Source: Pyronema omphalodes (Eukaryota > Ascomycota > Pezizomycetes > Pezizales > Pyronemataceae). From it: a stretch of DNA of 64,000 bases. The notes under the pieces are model-generated. The model did no database searches, was not told where the DNA came from, and saw only the letters and a program-made list of their open reading frames with translations. Shown piece by piece: positions 60,475 through 64,000 of the stretch. Position 1 is the first letter of the stretch, and every line of letters starts with the position of its first letter. The stretch lies in contig JAJJXM010000023.1 of assembly GCA_024516155.1 (NCBI GenBank), positions 558,001-622,000 of the forward strand, written 5' to 3'. Made by a program: the position numbers and the translations under genes.

Positions 60475-60557
60475 GAATATTCTGGGAATCGAACCCATGG
60501 CGCTAAGCTGATTACGCCTGGATTTTCTAGGGTTGTGGAAAAGTCCTAGAGAATATT
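60475..60557 (-). other. tRNA-like fold (possible tRNA pseudogene)
   Basis: On the minus strand the ends AATATTC and GAATATT pair as a 7-bp acceptor-like stem. A perfect B-box sequence GGTTCGATTCC sits in a TGGG-TTCGATT-CCCA arm next to the 3' strand. Between them lie a TCTAGG...CCTAGA hairpin in the D-arm position and a GGCGTAA...TTA-CGCC hairpin in the anticodon-arm position. The D loop lacks the usual GG, no A box is present and the middle stem has an unusual loop, so a working tRNA gene is unlikely. AATATT is itself palindromic, which weakens the acceptor evidence. Confidence 0.25.
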
Positions 60558-62645
60558 GGGTTAATCAAATTTATGCCACCATTTTATGACGACCGGGATG
60601 CATCCAACCTGTGCCCCTAACGACAAAAATGAGCGATGCCACAGCGATACCAGACACAGTCCGATACCGACCGCCAACCGCAGACTGGATAACGGTAAGC
60701 TGAGTGTGGAACTCTTCTCCCCTAGATACATAGGAACTGAGCCCCCCCCAACAAGGATTTGCAGCGATTAAGAGCAGGGAGCCATATCTAGTACGCCGTG
60801 GATGTTCATCTCAAAGACCGAATCGCCTCGTTGATATGTAATCATCAGCAAGGCTTGCTTGCTTGCGTTTCTGGTTAGATCCGGGTTCCACCCTCGTTTC
60901 TTACAGGCGCAACAAAGAAACCGATGAAGGAACGGCAAGTCGTCACAAAAAGGATGCAAAGCGTCAATCAATTAAAATCACAATCAGCACAGCAACCAAG
61001 CACGCAGCTAGCCAGCCAGCCAGACGTCAATTATTGTCTTTAGATGAAGAAGGCAGCTGTTCCAGGAAAGCCCATACGAGTTGTTTTCTCGAGGTTTTAT
61101 GGTCCTGCTGTACTGCGGTCAAATTTGAAGTCCTGTCACGGGTGATATTTTAGGGACACGGCAAAGCGAGACGTAGTTTTATACACTTCTATCGTCTCTG
61201 GCGCGTTTGGTGGGGAAACGTGCTAACAGGTCATTTGATTTGCCGGGTGACGACTGACTAACGCCGCACAGGAGTAAATACTGTTTATCAAACAGAGGAG
61301 TAGGCAACGAAAGGGGGTTGAAGGATGAGAGTGGGTTGAATTTGGTTGATTTCTATGTATTATCCGCAGACCAAGGATCACTGGGGTTTATTTTATATTC
61401 GAATCCAGGGACAAACGGCTTCGATATACATATGCTGTGGTCAACATTGATACCTCGCCGTTTCTCTGCATAGACGGTATGGTAACAATGCGCCGTCTAC
61501 CGTGAAAAATATGGTTGAAAAATTGACTATTTTTTTTTTCCTTTATTCAAGTCACAGAGGATGAATCAATATGTTGTCATCGCCTTATGTTGCCTCAACC
61601 GATTGCCACACTGTGATGTTTTATCTAACTGGAGTTGATTTTTATTTCTTTTTAACCATAGCTCGGTCTAATCTCAAAAGAGCGCCTTTCCTGATTTTGT
61701 CAGGCAGCGTGTACTGCCCTCTTCTCCCCCCCACTCTGTCCACTCCACACACCCTGGGGCTTGCGGTGCACATCAAATCCATAGTCAGGTCTCCAAGTCT
61801 CCAAGTGTCCAATAGCTTACATACGTTTTCTGCTGAACGGAGCGGAGGCTCACTACTCACTCAAATCATATCCAAACTTGGCACACCTGAAGATGATGGT
61901 GTCTCTGGCAGTCTGGCAGTCTCGCAGTCTGTCCTAACGTCACCCGGAGACCTCATTCTAGCGGACTCGCCCCCCCCCCCCCCCAAATTTGCCCACCATC
62001 ACACCCCCCCTCTCCCCCCCCCCCTCCCCCCTCCCCCCCGCCGCCGCCCATGTCCCTTTCCCCTCAAACGCCTTTCTCACCCTGCTTTGCTCTACGCAAC
62101 AAGTCTGTATGTATGTACCATCTTGATCTTTCAGCCCTTGTTTCGGTGCCAATTAGGGGACAACGCTAAGGACCAAGGACTTGCAACTTGAGTCCAAAAT
62201 GGAAAGACGCATATGAGGTAGAAACCGCTTGGCGAGGCGGGAGGACTTTCTTAGCAAATAAACAGCCATACATACAGAATTTGAAGGAAGTTGTCTGTAT
62301 GGGGGGATATGACTATATGTATCGATGGTGGTCGACGCGTTAATCGGCTTTTCCTCTTTCACCTCATTTCTATGGGTTGGGATTCAGAGTTTTGAATTTC
62401 ATCGTCGTTCAACTTCGAACACAGCACCAGCTCCGCACAGTCAACGCGACATAACGCGACGCAAGTGGAGATGCGCCAGGTCAAAGTGCAGGAACTGCAT
62501 CAACCGAAATATCGATAACATAAGAACCGCATACCATTTACTTCAAGGAAAGCCAGCCCAACAACGGGGTTGCAAGAGACAGGGTGTGTGTTTCCACCGC
62601 GCCGAACCGCACAGTACCAGTGTGTACCAGTGTACCACCAGTCCA

Positions 62646-62666
62646 CCCCCCCCCCCCCCCCCCCCC
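62646..62666 (+). repeat. Homopolymer run of 21 C
   Basis: Twenty-one C, about 480 bases upstream of the cyclin start codon. The assembled length of such runs is often unreliable. Confidence 0.85.
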
Positions 62667-63141
62667 GAGCCACAGCGACGACCCCCGACGAACCTCACAA
62701 CACCCTCCCTCACTTCCACTGCTGCTTCTCCATTAAATATAATACAACATACCCCGGTTTGAACCAGCCAGCGCAAAGCAATTACTTGGAGCCACAGCAA
62801 CAACTACATTCCTTCTTTACACCGAACCTATAGATGCGCCGATAGTACATTTCAACACCACCAATATCCACCGATACGTTTTACGTCCACCCCAGGTTCA
62901 GAAGGACCCACTACCAACTGCTCAGCTACTACTCTCCACTACTACGACTACTACGACTACTACTACAACTATCCGTTTCTACCCACGGAATTGCTGTACA
63001 ACTTCTACCGTTCCTGACTATTCTCATTCTGCGGGTTTCAGTACTTCCCGGACGCGTTGAACATACAACTATACGACCATACAAGTACATGCTACGGTCC
63101 CTTCTGTCTTTATATCTCCTACAAGTGCCATAACCCTCAGC

Positions 63142-64000
63142 ATGGAGTTCGCAACAAGATTACCGACTATACCTCGTCTCAAAATAGAGCCCGTCCTATC
63201 TTCCATCCTAAACCAAAAGCTACCATCACTACCAACTCCTTCGTCACACAACCTCTCCGACTACTCATATTCCCATCGACGGTCATCGACGAGTACACAG
63301 GGTGGAAGAAGTGGAGCTGCAAATCTGTTTGCAGACTCAAGGTCACGGAATAGGACACAGGATCCAAGGACTCCTCCACCAGATATGGCTAATCCTACTG
63401 TTTTACAACGATGGAACGCACTTGGTCAAATAGAAACTGTATGTCCAAGAGAAGGATTACAAGGAGATGGAATATGGGTTCCGTCAATATCCCCAGGTTC
63501 ACAACAACCGCAACATAATACTACTGGCAATCCAAGTTCAATATCAGTCTACGCAGAGAGTAATGAGGAATTACCACCACAACCAAAACGAAGGTCTTCA
63601 AGTACAAGGAATAATGGGGCAATGATGGTTCCAGAAGAAATCATTCCGTCGAAAAAGGCTATGGCAGAATTTGCAGCAGAGGTGAATTTTTCACTAAATA
63701 GCCCCAAGTATTACCCAAATCATTTGAAAAAAACACCCGGGGAAAATATTTGGGGTTATCGGTAAATTCCTTAGTAACATATTTGCTGATTTTTTATTTT
63801 GCGTTTTCTGTAGATTACTTGCTTGTTTTGGTTCGAATCTGCGGGATTATTACATAAAATCGCAGAATCGATCGATATTTCTCTCCTTTACCAACAGAAA
63901 ATGTCCAAATACGCCATTCCTCATCCTGAATTCCTCGCTTGGGTAGCTACCGTATTAAACACAACACAAGTTTCATTAAATGTTGTTTTATTGGCACTTT
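63142..64000 (+). CDS. Cyclin, Pas1/Clg1-like (Pho85-type partner), 3' end outside the window
   Basis: Exon 1 is 63142-63681 (180 codons) and exon 2 starts at 63814 and runs off the window (62 codons seen). The 132-bp intron uses GTGAAT and CTGTAG. Without it the frame would run on 28 codons into nonsense; the join gives KAMAEFAAE followed by ITCLFWFESAGLLHKIAES, which matches how these cyclins enter the cyclin box. Residues 1-150 are Ser/Pro/Asn-rich and disordered. The visible box continues with HPEFLAWVATVLNTTQVSLN and VVLLAL, the first cyclin-fold helices. Relatives (fission yeast Pas1, budding yeast Clg1) bind Pho85/Pef1-type kinases and act in G1/S or nutrient control. The family call is moderately strong; the kinase partner is inferred. 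Confidence 0.75.

Larger units (their letters stand above)
48640..63141. other. Long gene-poor region, 14.5 kb
   Basis: After the importin 3' UTR (to about 49000) I find no protein gene I can support. The longest frames are 92-206 codons, have no family resemblance, and many owe their length to C or G runs (61571-62191) or overlap a similar frame on the other strand (50899-51279). Visible structure: CTC/TCC repeats near 49909-49945, a TGAGTACATGTACTCA palindrome at 56029-56044, C runs at 55863-55877, 61970-61984 and 62646-62666, a G run at 57064-57081, a 26-A run at 59988-60013, and a tRNA-like fold on the minus strand at 60475-60557. The last 800 bases are probably promoter and 5' UTR of the cyclin gene, with GACTACTAC repeats near 62940-62970. 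Short or intron-rich genes could be missed. Confidence 0.5.

Noticed and set aside
61571..62191. 206-codon plus-strand frame
   Set aside because: Much of it is C-run sequence coding poly-Pro, and there is no domain.

Overview
The window looks like nuclear DNA of a filamentous ascomycete (Pezizomycotina). Introns are short (about 50-210 bp), GT..AG, often with a CTAAC-type branch site just before the acceptor. The recognisable proteins are typical fungal housekeeping genes, and long stretches between genes show no coding signal. A leotiomycete relative (Helotiales) is my guess from general resemblance, not something the sequence proves.

Layout. 1-4.6 kb: no supported gene. 4.6-6.5 kb: a glutamine-rich 619-residue protein. 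6.5-12.2 kb: gene-poor. 12.2-13.0 kb: an unrecognised four-exon gene (194 residues), followed by a long-period tandem repeat. 14.0-15.6 kb: translation factor eIF2B subunit delta. 16.4-20.3 kb: a cluster of genomic debris made of a broken copy of an F-box/ankyrin gene, the 3' end of a dead LINE, a poly(A)-tailed insert with a target-site duplication, a hAT deletion derivative with a perfect 8-bp target-site duplication, and a diverged tandem duplication. 22.2-24.2 kb (minus): serine palmitoyltransferase subunit LCB2. 24.2-32.7 kb: mostly empty, with one tRNA-Lys(CTT) gene. 32.7-34.9 kb: a Dma1-type FHA-RING ubiquitin ligase. 35-39 kb: empty apart from a 14-bp minisatellite and a diverged tandem duplication. 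39.0-39.9 kb: a second non-autonomous hAT element (22-bp perfect terminal inverted repeats, 8-bp duplication). 40.2-41.8 kb: a small two-pass membrane protein convergent with the intact F-box/ankyrin gene. 44.0-48.6 kb: telomere protein Pot1 (minus) and importin alpha (plus), divergently arranged. 48.6-63.1 kb: a 14.5-kb stretch with no supported protein gene. 63.1 kb to the end: the 5' part of a Pas1/Clg1-like cyclin gene, cut by the window edge.

The genes do not form a pathway or cluster. They cover translation control, sphingolipid synthesis, mitotic checkpoint ubiquitination, telomere capping, nuclear import and cyclin control. All exon joins were worked out by hand and keep the reading frame. 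The most interesting material is the layered mobile-element debris around 16-20 kb, the two hAT elements with intact target-site duplications, the paralogous F-box/ankyrin pair that differs by two insertions, and the orphan gene at 12.2 kb. I found no convincing new biological system.
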